Positions 21,430 through 30,474 of a DNA stretch of 41,596 bases are shown here, one piece after another. The notes below the pieces were generated by a model. The model ran no database searches, was not told the origin of the DNA, and was given only the letters and a program-made list of their open reading frames with translations. Origin of the DNA: Eubacteriales bacterium (GTDB lineage Bacteria > Bacillota > Clostridia > Oscillospirales > Oscillospiraceae); assembly GCA_030529725.1 (NCBI GenBank), contig JAUMWI010000010.1, positions 1 to 41,596 of the forward strand, in the 5' to 3' direction. Position numbers and translations under genes: made by a program. How positions within the stretch are numbered: the first letter of the stretch is position 1; the number at the start of each line of letters is the position of its first letter.

Positions 21430-22119
21430 TTACAGCTTCGCAGTGCTCATCTTGACGCCGGGGCCCATGGTGGAGGCGGCGACGCAGGACTTGATATACT
21501 GACCCTTGGCAGCGGCGGGCTTGGCCTTGACGATAGCGCCCATGAGAGCGTTGAAGTTCTCGGTGAGCTTCTCGGGACCGAAGGAAACCTTGCCGATCGG
21601 GCAGTGGATGATGTTGGTCTTATCGAGACGATACTCGACCTTACCGGCCTTGGACTCCTGAACAGCCTTGGCAACGTCGGGAGTGACGGTACCGGCCTTG
21701 GGAGAGGGCATCAAGCCCTTGGGGCCGAGGACCTTACCGAGACGACCGACAACGCCCATCATATCGGGAGAGGCGATGACAGTGTCGAACTCGAACCAGT
21801 TTTCCTTCTGGATCTTCTCGACGAGATCCATTTCGCCAACATAGTCAGCGCCGGCAGCCTTAGCAGCCTCAGCCTTGTCACCCTTGGCGAAAACGAGAAC
21901 GCGGACGGTCTTGCCGGTGCCGTTCGGAAGAACGATAGCACCGCGGACCTGCTGGTCAGCGTGACGGGAGTCAACGCCGAGCTTGACGTGCAGCTCGACA
22001 GTCTCATCGAACTTGGCGGAAGCGGTCTTGCAGATCAGGCCGAAACCTTCTGCCGCTTCGTACTGAGTATTCTTTTCAATCTGCTTGACAGCATCCTGAT
22101 ACTTCTTACCTCTAAACAT
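21430..22119 (-). CDS. rplA: Ribosomal protein uL1
   Basis: A 229-residue L1-stalk protein with the signature [20 protein letters not shown] and the N-terminal [12 protein letters not shown]. It follows rplK after 14 bases, and the normal order rplK-rplA is kept. L1 commonly represses its own operon by binding the rplK leader. Confidence 0.98.
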   Translation of the reverse strand: MFRGKKYQDAVKQIEKNTQYEAAEGFGLICKTASAKFDETVELHVKLGVDSRHADQQVRGAIVLPNGTGKTVRVLVFAKGDKAEAAKAAGADYVGEMDLVEKIQKENWFEFDTVIASPDMMGVVGRLGKVLGPKGLMPSPKAGTVTPDVAKAVQESKAGKVEYRLDKTNIIHCPIGKVSFGPEKLTENFNALMGAIVKAKPAAAKGQYIKSCVAASTMGPGVKMSTAKL

Positions 22120-22133
22120 TGTTCACACCCTCC

Positions 22134-22559
22134 TTATTCTTCGACGACAACGCCCATGGAGCGTGCGGTACCGGCGATCATGCTCATAGCAGCTTCGAGG
22201 GAAGCGGCATTGAGGTCACGCATCTTCATCTCGGCGATCTTCTGGACGGAAGCCTTGGAGATCGTGGCGACCTTGGTCTTGTTGGGGACACCGGAACCGG
22301 ACTCGATGTTGCATTCCTTCTTGATGAGGACAGCAGCGGGAGGAGTCTTGGTGATGAAGCTGAAGGAACGGTCGGCGTAGACCGTGATGACGACGGGGAT
22401 CAGAAGACCCATGTCATTCTTGGTGCGCTCGTTGAATTCCTTGGTGAATGCTGCGATGTTGACGCCGTGCTGACCGAGAGCCGGGCCAACGGGGGGCGCG
22501 GGAGTTGCTTTGCCTGCAGGGATCTGCAGCTTAACGTAACCGACGACTTTCTGTGCCAT
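22134..22559 (-). CDS. rplK: Ribosomal protein uL11
   Basis: A 141-residue GTPase-centre protein, exactly the usual length. Start [35 protein letters not shown] at 22559 has AGGAGG eight bases upstream; an in-frame GTG three codons earlier lies too close to that site. The gap to nusG (22560-22679) contains a GAGGCG/CGTCTC hairpin in the leader, a plausible L1 target that I cannot confirm. Confidence 0.98.
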   Translation of the reverse strand: MAQKVVGYVKLQIPAGKATPAPPVGPALGQHGVNIAAFTKEFNERTKNDMGLLIPVVITVYADRSFSFITKTPPAAVLIKKECNIESGSGVPNKTKVATISKASVQKIAEMKMRDLNAASLEAAMSMIAGTARSMGVVVEE

Positions 22560-22679
22560 AATAGGCACCTCCTTAATATTGATGTGGTAACGGCTGACCG
22601 AATGTCACGCCGCCCTTGGCGAGACGCTGTGCGCCTCTCCCACTTTTGCCGATAAACGGCTCATCGCTGTTCGCGATAG

Positions 22680-23207
22680 TTACTGTTCCACCACTTCGAC
22701 CTGATCGAGTTCCAGCTCGACCGGCGTTTCGCGCCCGAACATGGACACGACCACGCACACCTTGTTCTTCTCTGCATCGATCTCATCGACCGTGCCGAGG
22801 AAGCTCGTCAGCGGGCCATCCGTGATTTTAACCTGATCGCCGACACTGTAATGCACTTCGATTTCGTGCTTTTCCATGCCGAGAGCCAGGACTTCTTCCT
22901 CCGACAGAGGAATGGGGGTATTGGCGGAGCCGACAAAGCCGGTCACACCGCGGATATTGCGGATCAGATGCCAGGTGTCGTCTGTCATGATCATCTTGAC
23001 AAGAACGTAGCCCGGGAAAACCTTACGCTCGACTTCTTTCACTTCGCCGGCATCGGTCACTTCCGTAACAGTCTCCAGGGGGATCTGAATGTCAAAAATC
23101 ATATCCTCAAGATGACGGTTGGCCACAAACTTCTCAATGGCGGTCTTGACAGCATTTTCATAGCCGGAATAGGTATGGGCAACATACCATTTTGCACTCT
23201 CAGCCAT
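22680..23207 (-). CDS. nusG: Transcription termination/antitermination factor NusG
   Basis: A 175-residue protein with the NGN domain ([46 protein letters not shown]) and a C-terminal KOW domain ([23 protein letters not shown]). Binds RNA polymerase and modulates pausing and coupling. It lies 12 bases after secE, in the standard secE-nusG-rplK order. Confidence 0.98.
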   Translation of the reverse strand: MAESAKWYVAHTYSGYENAVKTAIEKFVANRHLEDMIFDIQIPLETVTEVTDAGEVKEVERKVFPGYVLVKMIMTDDTWHLIRNIRGVTGFVGSANTPIPLSEEEVLALGMEKHEIEVHYSVGDQVKITDGPLTSFLGTVDEIDAEKNKVCVVVSMFGRETPVELELDQVEVVEQ

Positions 23208-23219
23208 GACGCACTCCTC

Positions 23220-23426
23220 TTAACCCGCGAGGCCGATCAGCAGATGCACTGCGGAAACGGCAACATAATCGAAGATCCAGATAGCGGCACCAACGATCAG
23301 GGAGAACAGCAGGACGGTGCCTGTGTCCTTCGTGGTCTTCTTGCCGGTGGGCCATACGACCTTCTTCAGTTCGCTTTTCATTTCACGGAACCATTTGGTT
23401 CTGTCCTTTTTCTTTTCTTCTGCCAT
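23220..23426 (-). CDS. secE: Preprotein translocase subunit SecE
   Basis: A 68-residue single-helix SecE typical of Gram-positive bacteria. It has the conserved cytoplasmic segment WFREMKSELKKVVWPTGKKTTKDT and then one transmembrane helix (about 39-65). Stabilises SecY in the export channel. I chose the ATG at 23426; an in-frame TTG lies seven codons upstream, overlapping the AAAGG ribosome site. Confidence 0.97.
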   Translation of the reverse strand: MAEEKKKDRTKWFREMKSELKKVVWPTGKKTTKDTGTVLLFSLIVGAAIWIFDYVAVSAVHLLIGLAG

Positions 23427-23447
23427 TGTTCCAACAACCTTTCTCAA

Positions 23448-23597
23448 TTACTTGGTTTCGCTGTGAACGGTGTGCTTTCTGCAGAAGGGGCAATACTTGT
23501 TCAGTTCAAGCTTGTCCGGGGTATTCTTCTTGTTCTTGATCGTGTTGTAGTTTCTCTGCTTGCACTCGTTGCATCTCAAAGTGACTTTAACGCGCAT
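23448..23597 (-). CDS. rpmG: Ribosomal protein bL33, zinc-binding form
   Basis: A 49-residue protein read directly from the sequence: starts [19 protein letters not shown] and ends [16 protein letters not shown]. Two CxxC pairs (C9/C12 and C36/C39) make it the zinc-containing C+ form. AAGGAGG lies ten bases upstream of the ATG at 23597. It is the first gene of rpmG-secE-nusG-rplK-rplA. Confidence 0.97.
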   Translation of the reverse strand: MRVKVTLRCNECKQRNYNTIKNKKNTPDKLELNKYCPFCRKHTVHSETK

Positions 23598-23749
23598 TCT
23601 AACGGCACCTCCTTATATTTGACAGTCCTCGGCTTTTTCCCGAGGCCGCCGATTGCCTCCCTGTTTTAGTTTTGAGAGAGATTACTTTGTGCTTGCATGA
23701 AAAGCGAAAAAGCGCGCAAAAAGAAAACCCTCTTTCACAGGTAATTAGA

Positions 23750-23779
23750 AATATAACACAAGGCAACACCTTGCGTCAA
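23750..23779 (-). promoter_or_regulatory. Promoter of rpmG-secE-nusG-rplK-rplA
   Basis: On the minus strand, TTGACG (23779-23774), an 18-base spacer and TATATT (23755-23750). The leader to rpmG is about 145 bases and contains no obvious known RNA element. Confidence 0.65.
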
Positions 23780-23790
23780 GTACTTTTTTC

Positions 23791-23818
23791 TTGATTTTTC
23801 AAGTTTTTTCTGTATCAT
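23791..23818 (+). promoter_or_regulatory. Probable promoter of ruvX
   Basis: TTGATT (23791-23796), a 16-base spacer and TATCAT (23813-23818). It diverges from the rpmG promoter. Confidence 0.5.
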
Positions 23819-23846
23819 AGAAACCATAGGAAATGAGGTGTTTTTC

Positions 23847-24266
23847 ATGAAGATCATGGCCATTGATTATGGCGACGCACATACCGGAATTGCGATCTCC
23901 GACCGCACGCTGACGCTCACGGGCTATTCCACTGTCATCACCGCCTACCGCAGCGAGGTCGTGATCGCGGAAATAAAGAAGCTCATTGCAGAGCATGAGG
24001 TGACGGAGCTTGTCCTCGGTCATCCGATCAATATGGACGGCACAAGAGGCCCCCGTGCAGAAAAGGCGGAGAACTTTGCCGAGCTGCTTCGGGAAACCAC
24101 TTCGCTGCCGGTGACGCTTTGGGACGAGCGGCGCACGACGGTCGATGCGCACAATATCCTGATGACCAACGGAAAAAATGCGAAACAGCGCAAAAAGACG
24201 GTCGATGCCGTTGCAGCAAGTCTGATGCTGGAAGGATATCTGACCTTTAAGAAAAAACAGATGTAA
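23847..24266 (+). CDS. ruvX: Putative pre-16S rRNA nuclease (YqgF/RuvX)
   Basis: A 139-residue RNase H-like protein. It has the metal-binding D7 in MAIDYGDAHTGIAISD, VLGHPINMDGTRGPRAEKAENF in the middle and the C-terminal acidic pair region (WDERRTT; KKTVDAVAASLMLEGYL). The family processes the 5' end of 16S rRNA; older literature calls it a Holliday-junction resolvase. The ATG at 23847 has GAGGTG upstream. It is monocistronic, with a terminator at 24279-24319. Confidence 0.93.
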   Translation: MKIMAIDYGDAHTGIAISDRTLTLTGYSTVITAYRSEVVIAEIKKLIAEHEVTELVLGHPINMDGTRGPRAEKAENFAELLRETTSLPVTLWDERRTTVDAHNILMTNGKNAKQRKKTVDAVAASLMLEGYLTFKKKQM

Positions 24267-24278
24267 TATGCTCTACAA

Positions 24279-24319
24279 GAAAAGGGAAACGCTCACCATT
24301 GGTGGGCGTTTCCCTTTTC
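24279..24319. terminator. Bidirectional terminator between ruvX and csaB-murJ
   Basis: A 19-base-pair inverted repeat with one G-T mismatch (GAAAAGGGAAACGCTCACC with GGTGGGCGTTTCCCTTTTC) and a 3-base loop. A and T flanks serve both converging genes. Confidence 0.9.
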
Positions 24320-24332
24320 TAACTTCTTCATC

Positions 24333-26957
24333 TTACTTTTTGAGCTTATGCAGAAACTCGGAAATGATCGTCTGTTTGAGCAGCAGACTCACGGCAACAT
24401 ACACGATGCAGCCAATCACGCCGAGGGCGCCGCACTTAATGACAAGCATGAGCTTGCTCTCCAGTCCGTTCACGATCAGCGTATGGCCGCCGTAGAGCAC
24501 GACCGCCATCGCAGCGGTTGCGGCAAGTCCCTTCAAAAGCGGTACGATACGAACGATCTTCCTGCCGTGGAAGAGCTGTGCAGTCATTGCAAGTGCGCCG
24601 ACCGTAATGGCAGCAGAGGTCGCAAGCGCCACGCCGGGGCCGTTGGTGAAAAAGCCGTTGAACACAAGGTTGAGCGCAAGAATACCCAGGTTAATGAGCA
24701 GCGGCACCAGCGTCTTTTTCATCGCGTAGTACGCCTTATTGAGCAGATCAAGCACGGCAAACGCGCTCATACCGAGAGCATACATGCCGAAGATATTGCC
24801 CGTTACCGCGGTGGATTCTGCCGTGAAGCTGCCGCTTTCAAAAATCACGCGAATAATATCCGTGCCGAACGCGCTCATCATCGCGCAGACGGGGAAGATA
24901 AACAAAAGCGTATTTTCCGTGACATTCCAGATGTAGCCGAGATAGCTTCCGGTATCGTCCTTCGTGAACTCGCGGTTAAAGCGCGGGAACATGACGGCAC
25001 TGATGCTGTAAAGCACCGTGGTCGTCAAGGGTGTGAAGAGCTTGTCCGCATAGTAGAATGCACTCACCGCGCCATCGACAAATGCGGATGCTCTGGAGGT
25101 GTCGATCAGGTAGCAGAACAGGAACACCGAGGTCGTCAGCACGCTCACCGCGGCGGTTTTGAAATATCTGCCGATATAGTCCGCGCGAAGATCGAGCGTG
25201 GGGCGGTAGCGGTAACTTTCCTTGCGCGCATACGGAAGGCTCATCGCAAGCTGCAAAAGCCATGCCGCTGAGCTGGCCACCACAATGCCGCCGATGCCGA
25301 GCTTTGCCCCGAACAGGAACAGGAACGCGGCGAGAAACACATTATAAGGAATGCTCATGCTGCCCTGCAGCTCATAATGATCCGTTGCCTGGAAGAGTGC
25401 CACCATCAGATACGCCAGGGCAACGATCGGCAGGGCGCACGCCATGATGCGGATATAGCCGACCAGACGCGGCAGCTCGCTTGCCCCAACATCCCAAAGG
25501 AAGCCGACAAGCGGTGTGGATGCAAGAATCTGCCAGACACCGACAACGCCGAGGGCGCCCAGCAGTGTGATCGTGACGAGATTGTTCGCCGAGCGGATGC
25601 CGCGCTCACGCTTGGCGGCAAACTCCTGCGTGAGGATCGGTACTGCCGCGATGCAAAGCGCGTAGCACACAGTCGTAAAGAGATAAAGCGTGGAGTTATA
25701 GGACGCTGAGTAAAGGTCAGCGTCGATGCCGGTGCCGAAATAGTTTGCCTGCAGCATCTCGCGCACCACGCCGAGGAGCTTTGCAACAAGCGTAAGGATA
25801 AAAACAAGTCCGATCGCACCGGCCGTTTTTGTCGATGTCTTTTCCCCCTCGGCGGTTTTGACTTCCTTCTTTTCCTCCATAATGGCTCGAATCATTTCCT
25901 CGTTGGTATCCAGCTTCTTTTGAAGCTTGGCCATATTTTCCGCAACGATAGCTGTTTGCTCTTTTCCCGTTTCCAAAACGCGGCTGAATTCCGCCTGGAA
26001 CGCTTCCGCGCTGAAGGTTTCGCGTGTGCTGAGCTTGTCAAGACCGACGGAGCCCAAAAACGCCGTGCATTTCGGATCATAGGAAATGCCGATGATCGGC
26101 ACGCCCATGATGGCGGCATAGATCATCGAGTGCAGGCGCACCCCCACGAGGACGTCCATATTGCCGATGATCGAGAGCATATCCTCAGAAAGATACTTCT
26201 CCGTCAGGCACTTCGCGCCTGTCCGCTCGGCGATGAGGGCGCACACCTCGCGGTCTTCCTCATAGTGGAACGGAATCAGCACCGATTCGGCATCGTAGAC
26301 CTCCTTGAGATAGCGGATGCTCTGCGTGACCTCGCGCACAAAGGCGCTGTCCTTGTTTTTCTCGCGGATCGCCCAGCCAACGGTCAGCTTGCCGTCCCGT
26401 TTGACGCCGGCACGCGCCAAAATCTCGCTTCCGACTGTCTTGTCCGGCTGCTTCATGCGAATCACCGGATCTGCCGTAATGACGATTTTCTCCTGCGCAA
26501 TGCCGATCTCCTCAAGAAGCTTCGCGCTCTTCTCATCGCGCACCACGATGCCGTCCGCACGCTTGAGCGCCTTTGCCGTGGCGCGGCGGTTCATGGCATG
26601 GTCAATCGGTCCGATGCCCTGAGAGTAGATAAAAACCTTTTTATGCAGGAGCTTCGCCAGGCGGATGATGAGAAGGTAATAATGAATGCTCTTGCTGCTC
26701 GTCACGTCCTGCAGCAGACTTCCGCCGCCGGAGATGAGCATATCGCACTGCCTCACCGCGCGCAAGATTGCCTTGGGCGACATACGCTCCACCGCTTCAA
26801 CGCCGTACTTTTCCCGCGTAGAGGCAGGGTTGTGGGAAAGGACGGTCAGGCGGCAGTCGGGAATCTTCTCCCTGAGGCTTGTGATAAGCGTGCGCAGGAT
26901 TGACTCATCGCCAATATTGTCAAAGCCGTAATAGCCGGAAATCAAAATATTATACAT
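24333..26957 (-). CDS. csaB-murJ: CsaB (polysaccharide pyruvyltransferase) - MurJ (lipid II flippase) fusion
   Basis: One uninterrupted 874-residue frame. Residues 1-about 360 are CsaB-like: SGYYGFDNIGDESIL at the start, then ISGGGSLLQDVTSSKSIHYY, FIYSQGIGPI, and VGVRLHSMIYAAIMGVPIIGISYDPK. This enzyme pyruvylates secondary cell-wall polysaccharide, the anchor for SLH-domain proteins. A charged linker (361-379, EEKKEVKTAEGEKTSTK) leads to about 14 membrane helices of the MviN/MurJ type (380-874: GLVFILTLVAKLLGVVREML; FNREFTKDD; LLNKAYYAMKKTLVPLL), the lipid II flippase fold. No well-placed ribosome site lies before the internal Met codons near the junction. The two proteins are normally separate; the fusion is unusual. 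It overlaps the DUF5693 gene by eight bases. Confidence 0.88.
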   Translation of the reverse strand: MYNILISGYYGFDNIGDESILRTLITSLREKIPDCRLTVLSHNPASTREKYGVEAVERMSPKAILRAVRQCDMLISGGGSLLQDVTSSKSIHYYLLIIRLAKLLHKKVFIYSQGIGPIDHAMNRRATAKALKRADGIVVRDEKSAKLLEEIGIAQEKIVITADPVIRMKQPDKTVGSEILARAGVKRDGKLTVGWAIREKNKDSAFVREVTQSIRYLKEVYDAESVLIPFHYEEDREVCALIAERTGAKCLTEKYLSEDMLSIIGNMDVLVGVRLHSMIYAAIMGVPIIGISYDPKCTAFLGSVGLDKLSTRETFSAEAFQAEFSRVLETGKEQTAIVAENMAKLQKKLDTNEEMIRAIMEEKKEVKTAEGEKTSTKTAGAIGLVFILTLVAKLLGVVREMLQANYFGTGIDADLYSASYNSTLYLFTTVCYALCIAAVPILTQEFAAKRERGIRSANNLVTITLLGALGVVGVWQILASTPLVGFLWDVGASELPRLVGYIRIMACALPIVALAYLMVALFQATDHYELQGSMSIPYNVFLAAFLFLFGAKLGIGGIVVASSAAWLLQLAMSLPYARKESYRYRPTLDLRADYIGRYFKTAAVSVLTTSVFLFCYLIDTSRASAFVDGAVSAFYYADKLFTPLTTTVLYSISAVMFPRFNREFTKDDTGSYLGYIWNVTENTLLFIFPVCAMMSAFGTDIIRVIFESGSFTAESTAVTGNIFGMYALGMSAFAVLDLLNKAYYAMKKTLVPLLINLGILALNLVFNGFFTNGPGVALATSAAITVGALAMTAQLFHGRKIVRIVPLLKGLAATAAMAVVLYGGHTLIVNGLESKLMLVIKCGALGVIGCIVYVAVSLLLKQTIISEFLHKLKK

Positions 26958-29136
26958 GGCTGCTCCCAGTAAAAAGTTTTTTGATCAGCCGATACACAAG
27001 CTCGGCAGCCAGTACTGCGGCAACGCCGATCACAAAGCCGAACAGTATGCCCCAGCCGGTACGAAGAAGGCTCAGCAAAAACGGCGTGCGGATATGCAGG
27101 AAGGTATTGACGATACTCACCAATCCCACGCTCATGCCGAGTCCGAATATAAGCGGCAGGTAATTCATGTGCCGGCGCAGCGACCAGATGAACAGCAGCA
27201 GGCAAGGCCAGCCGATGAGCATTTCCTTGGTGCGCGGACGGGCAATGAGCAGATTCTCCAGCATATTGCGGAAGCGAAGCTCCGTTGCCGAGACACCCAT
27301 GGAGTTGCCGGTACGATAGATATAATAGACGCCGACAGCAAGCACGAATACACAGCAAACCGCGATCACGACCACCGCGACAAACCACTTGAGCTTCATC
27401 GGGCGGTCGAGCGTGCGGCAAAGATAATCATAGAACTTCCGCACACGGCCCTTTTCACCGCGCTCACCGATGTTTTCAAGGACGGCGCGCTTTGCCCCCG
27501 TCTCCTCATAGGCATACACCAGAAGATAGGCAAGACCAAACAGAGCGATGGGAACGAGCTGCATGATCTTCACACCGCGGTAGAGGTCAATTTCAACCAT
27601 ATAGGAAAGCTGAGAGAGTGCGCTCGATGCCAGAATCGAGCTGCCGAACGACACCAGCACGGTAAGCAGTCCGCAAAGGACACAGGATCCGAGAAGCTTG
27701 CCGAAGCCGATCTGCGCTTCGCTTCTTCTCTTCTCCGCCAGCACGCGGCAAAGGCCTGCACCGGCAAGCGACGGCATCATAATACCGCCTGCCATGGAAA
27801 GGAGCAGTTTGTAGCTGCCCGGCTTCAGGAACGCGAGCGCAAGTACGCCGAGCACACCGGCAAGCAGCAGTCCATAGCGCCACTTATCATCCAGCAGGAA
27901 GAACAGATCCAGCAGCATCACGAGCAGAGCCGCCACGCCAATGCCCTCTAAAATGCGCACAAACACAGAGGGATTATCCAGTTCCATCGCCGGCACCGTC
28001 TCGTTCGTGTAGCCGAGTGCAGACAGACGCGTGTGCAGATCGCCGAGGAGTTTTTCATAGTCGGCAGGATCGGTGACATACGTCCACTCGTCCTCCTCTG
28101 CATCCGCGCCGACCTTATTGTCCGGCTCGAGGATCATCTTAAAATAGACGACCTTGCAGTTGCGCTCCGCGATCGCGCGGAAGAGGGAGTTGGTAATTTC
28201 CTCAGGGCCCTCATAGCCGCAGTAGGCATAGCGGAACTGGATATAGTCCCACTCGTTAAATACGCGCACAGCGTGGTAACCGGTGGATTCCAGCAGCTCC
28301 TCGATCCCGTCCCAGACGAGATTCTGGCTCTGGTCATTCTCCTCAAACATGCCGACGCCGATGCCGCTCTCACGCAGATAGCTCTTGAGAATCTCTTCTC
28401 CGGCCTCATCATCGTAGCCGAGCAGGGAATCGCCGGAATTGATGTAATACGGGGAATCACACTCGCGTAAAACTTCAACAAATTGCTCGGCAAAGGTCCT
28501 GCCGTTCATGCCGTCCACCGTGACAGTGCGCGGCACGATGCTCATACCGTGGGAGCGCACCAGTTCCGCCGTCTCCGGCCAGATGCCGAGGCACAGATCC
28601 AGCACCTTTTCACCCTTCATGCCGTCGTTTTGCTGCGGGATAAAAATGTAACCGCCGTCAGCTTCCTCAAAGCAGCGGCAGATAAGATCATCCTTGCGTG
28701 CCTTCAGCGCGCCGAGCACCCATTCATAGGCATCCTTGGTCTCCGCCGTAATCAGTGCGTCCGAAAGATCGTCACTTTCCCCGATCCACTGCACGACCTG
28801 TTCGGGATAGGCAAGATCCCAGCCATGCCTGTTTTTCATTTCCTTGATACTGGCTGCATAAACAGGGATCGTCGCACTCTCGTGCATATCATGTGCGCTC
28901 GCCTCGCCGAGAGCGACCTTGCTGATCCCCAGAGAGGCAAACAGATCCAGCCAATCGCCCTCGCTCAGTTCGCTCTGCCGCGCCATGGAGCGCAGGCTTG
29001 CATAGTCGAGGATCAGGTCGTACTTTTTATTTGTTTCCTCCGCCTGCACGCGCGCCGTCACCGGAATCAGCGAGGCAATCAGTCCCAGCAGGGCAACGAT
29101 CACGAGGATACGATTTTTCTTGAAATAGTTTTTCAT
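26950..29136 (-). CDS. DUF5693-family membrane protein
   Basis: A 728-residue protein of unknown function, recognised as the DUF5693 type found beside csaB in Clostridia. A signal-anchor helix (about 10-28, LVIVALLGLIASLIPVTARV) is followed by an extracellular domain of about 390 residues with a barrel-like repeat pattern (DYASLRSMARQ; GISKVALGEASAHDM; VVYFKMILEPDNKVG). About ten C-terminal helices follow. I chose the ATG at 29136 because AGGAGC lies eight bases upstream. Its stop overlaps the csaB-murJ start, so the two are coupled; a role in cell-wall polymer export or modification is an inference from context. Confidence 0.8.
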   Translation of the reverse strand: MKNYFKKNRILVIVALLGLIASLIPVTARVQAEETNKKYDLILDYASLRSMARQSELSEGDWLDLFASLGISKVALGEASAHDMHESATIPVYAASIKEMKNRHGWDLAYPEQVVQWIGESDDLSDALITAETKDAYEWVLGALKARKDDLICRCFEEADGGYIFIPQQNDGMKGEKVLDLCLGIWPETAELVRSHGMSIVPRTVTVDGMNGRTFAEQFVEVLRECDSPYYINSGDSLLGYDDEAGEEILKSYLRESGIGVGMFEENDQSQNLVWDGIEELLESTGYHAVRVFNEWDYIQFRYAYCGYEGPEEITNSLFRAIAERNCKVVYFKMILEPDNKVGADAEEDEWTYVTDPADYEKLLGDLHTRLSALGYTNETVPAMELDNPSVFVRILEGIGVAALLVMLLDLFFLLDDKWRYGLLLAGVLGVLALAFLKPGSYKLLLSMAGGIMMPSLAGAGLCRVLAEKRRSEAQIGFGKLLGSCVLCGLLTVLVSFGSSILASSALSQLSYMVEIDLYRGVKIMQLVPIALFGLAYLLVYAYEETGAKRAVLENIGERGEKGRVRKFYDYLCRTLDRPMKLKWFVAVVVIAVCCVFVLAVGVYYIYRTGNSMGVSATELRFRNMLENLLIARPRTKEMLIGWPCLLLFIWSLRRHMNYLPLIFGLGMSVGLVSIVNTFLHIRTPFLLSLLRTGWGILFGFVIGVAAVLAAELVYRLIKKLFTGSSHV

Positions 29137-29187
29137 GTACTTGCTCCTATGCGTTTTTTCACACATTCTCCTATTTTATCACGGTAT

Positions 29188-29216
29188 ATTGTAGCAAATT
29201 CGCCTTTCTTTTTCAA
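29188..29216 (-). promoter_or_regulatory. Promoter of DUF5693-csaB-murJ
   Basis: On the minus strand, TTGAAA (29216-29211), a 17-base spacer and TACAAT (29193-29188). Confidence 0.7.
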
Positions 29217-29230
29217 TAGGGACAGGCAAG

Positions 29231-29261
29231 AAAAAGGTCTGCACCACAAGCAGACCTTTTT
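29231..29261 (-). terminator. Terminator after the Mbeg1-like gene
   Basis: AAAAAGGTCTGC pairs with GCAGACCTTTTT (12 base pairs, 7-base loop), starting three bases after the stop at 29264. Confidence 0.92.
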
Positions 29262-29263
29262 CC

Positions 29264-30448
29264 TCACTTTTTCTTTTCCAAAAGCTTTTGCTTCTGTTCC
29301 TCGAGCTTGCGGCGAATATGCTCGATTTCCCTTTCGCTCCCTGTCTGCGCACCCTCGATCATATTTTTCGTGCCGAGGCGCAGCAGCAGCTTTACCGCTC
29401 CCGCCAGTGCACGCCGTGTCTCTCTGTCAAGGTTCTTATAGCTCTTGAGCATACCGACGGCGCTTTTGAGTTTCTCCTCATTCAGCTCGCTGAGTGTCTG
29501 CGCGCCTGTTGCGGTCAGCACCTCGTAAATGGCGTCGGCAAGGGCTTCGCGCTGTCGGGCAGAAAGCTCACTTGCCCACGAGTCGATCGTCTCATCCACG
29601 ATCTTCCCCTCACGCGAGAAGTCATCCAAATGCACAAACTGCGTCCCCTTGACCTCCCACGAAAAGCCGTCATGCTGCATGATGCCCTCGTAGGTGGAAT
29701 AGACCACCTGCACATTCTTTTCATGCTGCATCAGCATTCCCACAACGGAGGACTGCGGCACAATGGTGTAGATTCGCCCGGCAATACGCTGATGCTCCGC
29801 CGTGGCACTCAGGTCGTACATAAATCCCGGACCGTCGTTGTTATAAACGGCAAGAATGCGATCCTGCACCGCCGCTACGCTCCTTACCGCGCTGTAAACG
29901 GCAAGGTTGCCGCCTTTGGAGTGTCCGCCGACACGGAGCTTTCTTCCGGCATACTGGCGTGCAACGCGATTCAAATACCGCACCGCCTGCTCCTGAGAGG
30001 GGACTTCGGCAAGGAACCCCATGTTCAGATCCTCTTTCCAGCCCACAAGCGTATCGTCCGTCCCGCGGAACGACACATAGACCGTACCGTCCCCTAAGTC
30101 CACCGTGACGGCGGCGAACTGCTGCTCAAGCTCGCTGTCGGTGTGCTCTTCAAACGCATTGACAAGCATATCGCCGAAGCGTCTGCTCGCTGCCATCGCG
30201 CAAAACATCGCCGGGATCCTGTCCGGCACGAGCACGCCCATGTCGATCTCTTTTCCCTCGTTGCGTGAAAAGTATGCCTTCGCCGCATCGTGCAGGCGCA
30301 CGCCGCGTCCGATCTCCGGCGGCGGAACAATTCCTTCAAAATTGATGAAGCTCAGTTCTGCCAGCAGCAGTGCATCCACCTCATTGAATGGCGAGACCGC
30401 AAGTGCCAGATCACCGCGCCACTCCAGATAATCCAGAATATTAGCCAT
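29264..30448 (-). CDS. Mbeg1-like (DUF2974) alpha/beta-hydrolase-type protein
   Basis: A 394-residue cytoplasmic protein. The nucleophile elbow GGHSKGGNLAVYSA (about 193-206) and an upstream VYVSFRGTDDTLVGWKEDLNM resemble class-3 lipases. The N-terminal ANILDYLEWRGDLAL and SPFNEVDALLLAELSFINFEG pattern is that of the DUF2974/Mbeg1-like family. The last about 40 residues are a charged coiled-coil (REIEHIRRKLEEQKQKLLEKKK). The physiological substrate is unknown. AGGAAGG precedes the ATG. It lies 26 bases after cca and is probably co-transcribed with it. Confidence 0.82.
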   Translation of the reverse strand: MANILDYLEWRGDLALAVSPFNEVDALLLAELSFINFEGIVPPPEIGRGVRLHDAAKAYFSRNEGKEIDMGVLVPDRIPAMFCAMAASRRFGDMLVNAFEEHTDSELEQQFAAVTVDLGDGTVYVSFRGTDDTLVGWKEDLNMGFLAEVPSQEQAVRYLNRVARQYAGRKLRVGGHSKGGNLAVYSAVRSVAAVQDRILAVYNNDGPGFMYDLSATAEHQRIAGRIYTIVPQSSVVGMLMQHEKNVQVVYSTYEGIMQHDGFSWEVKGTQFVHLDDFSREGKIVDETIDSWASELSARQREALADAIYEVLTATGAQTLSELNEEKLKSAVGMLKSYKNLDRETRRALAGAVKLLLRLGTKNMIEGAQTGSEREIEHIRRKLEEQKQKLLEKKK

Positions 30449-30474
30449 TTTTCAGTCCTTCCTCCGACTATAAG

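Noticed and set aside
23617..23627. TTGACA at this position as a promoter before rpmG
   Set aside because: On the plus strand it faces away from rpmG and has no -10 box at the right distance; it is more like the end sequence of the dispersed repeat.
24333..26957. Two separate genes csaB and murJ
   Set aside because: The frame is continuous, and the Met codons near the junction have no properly spaced ribosome site.
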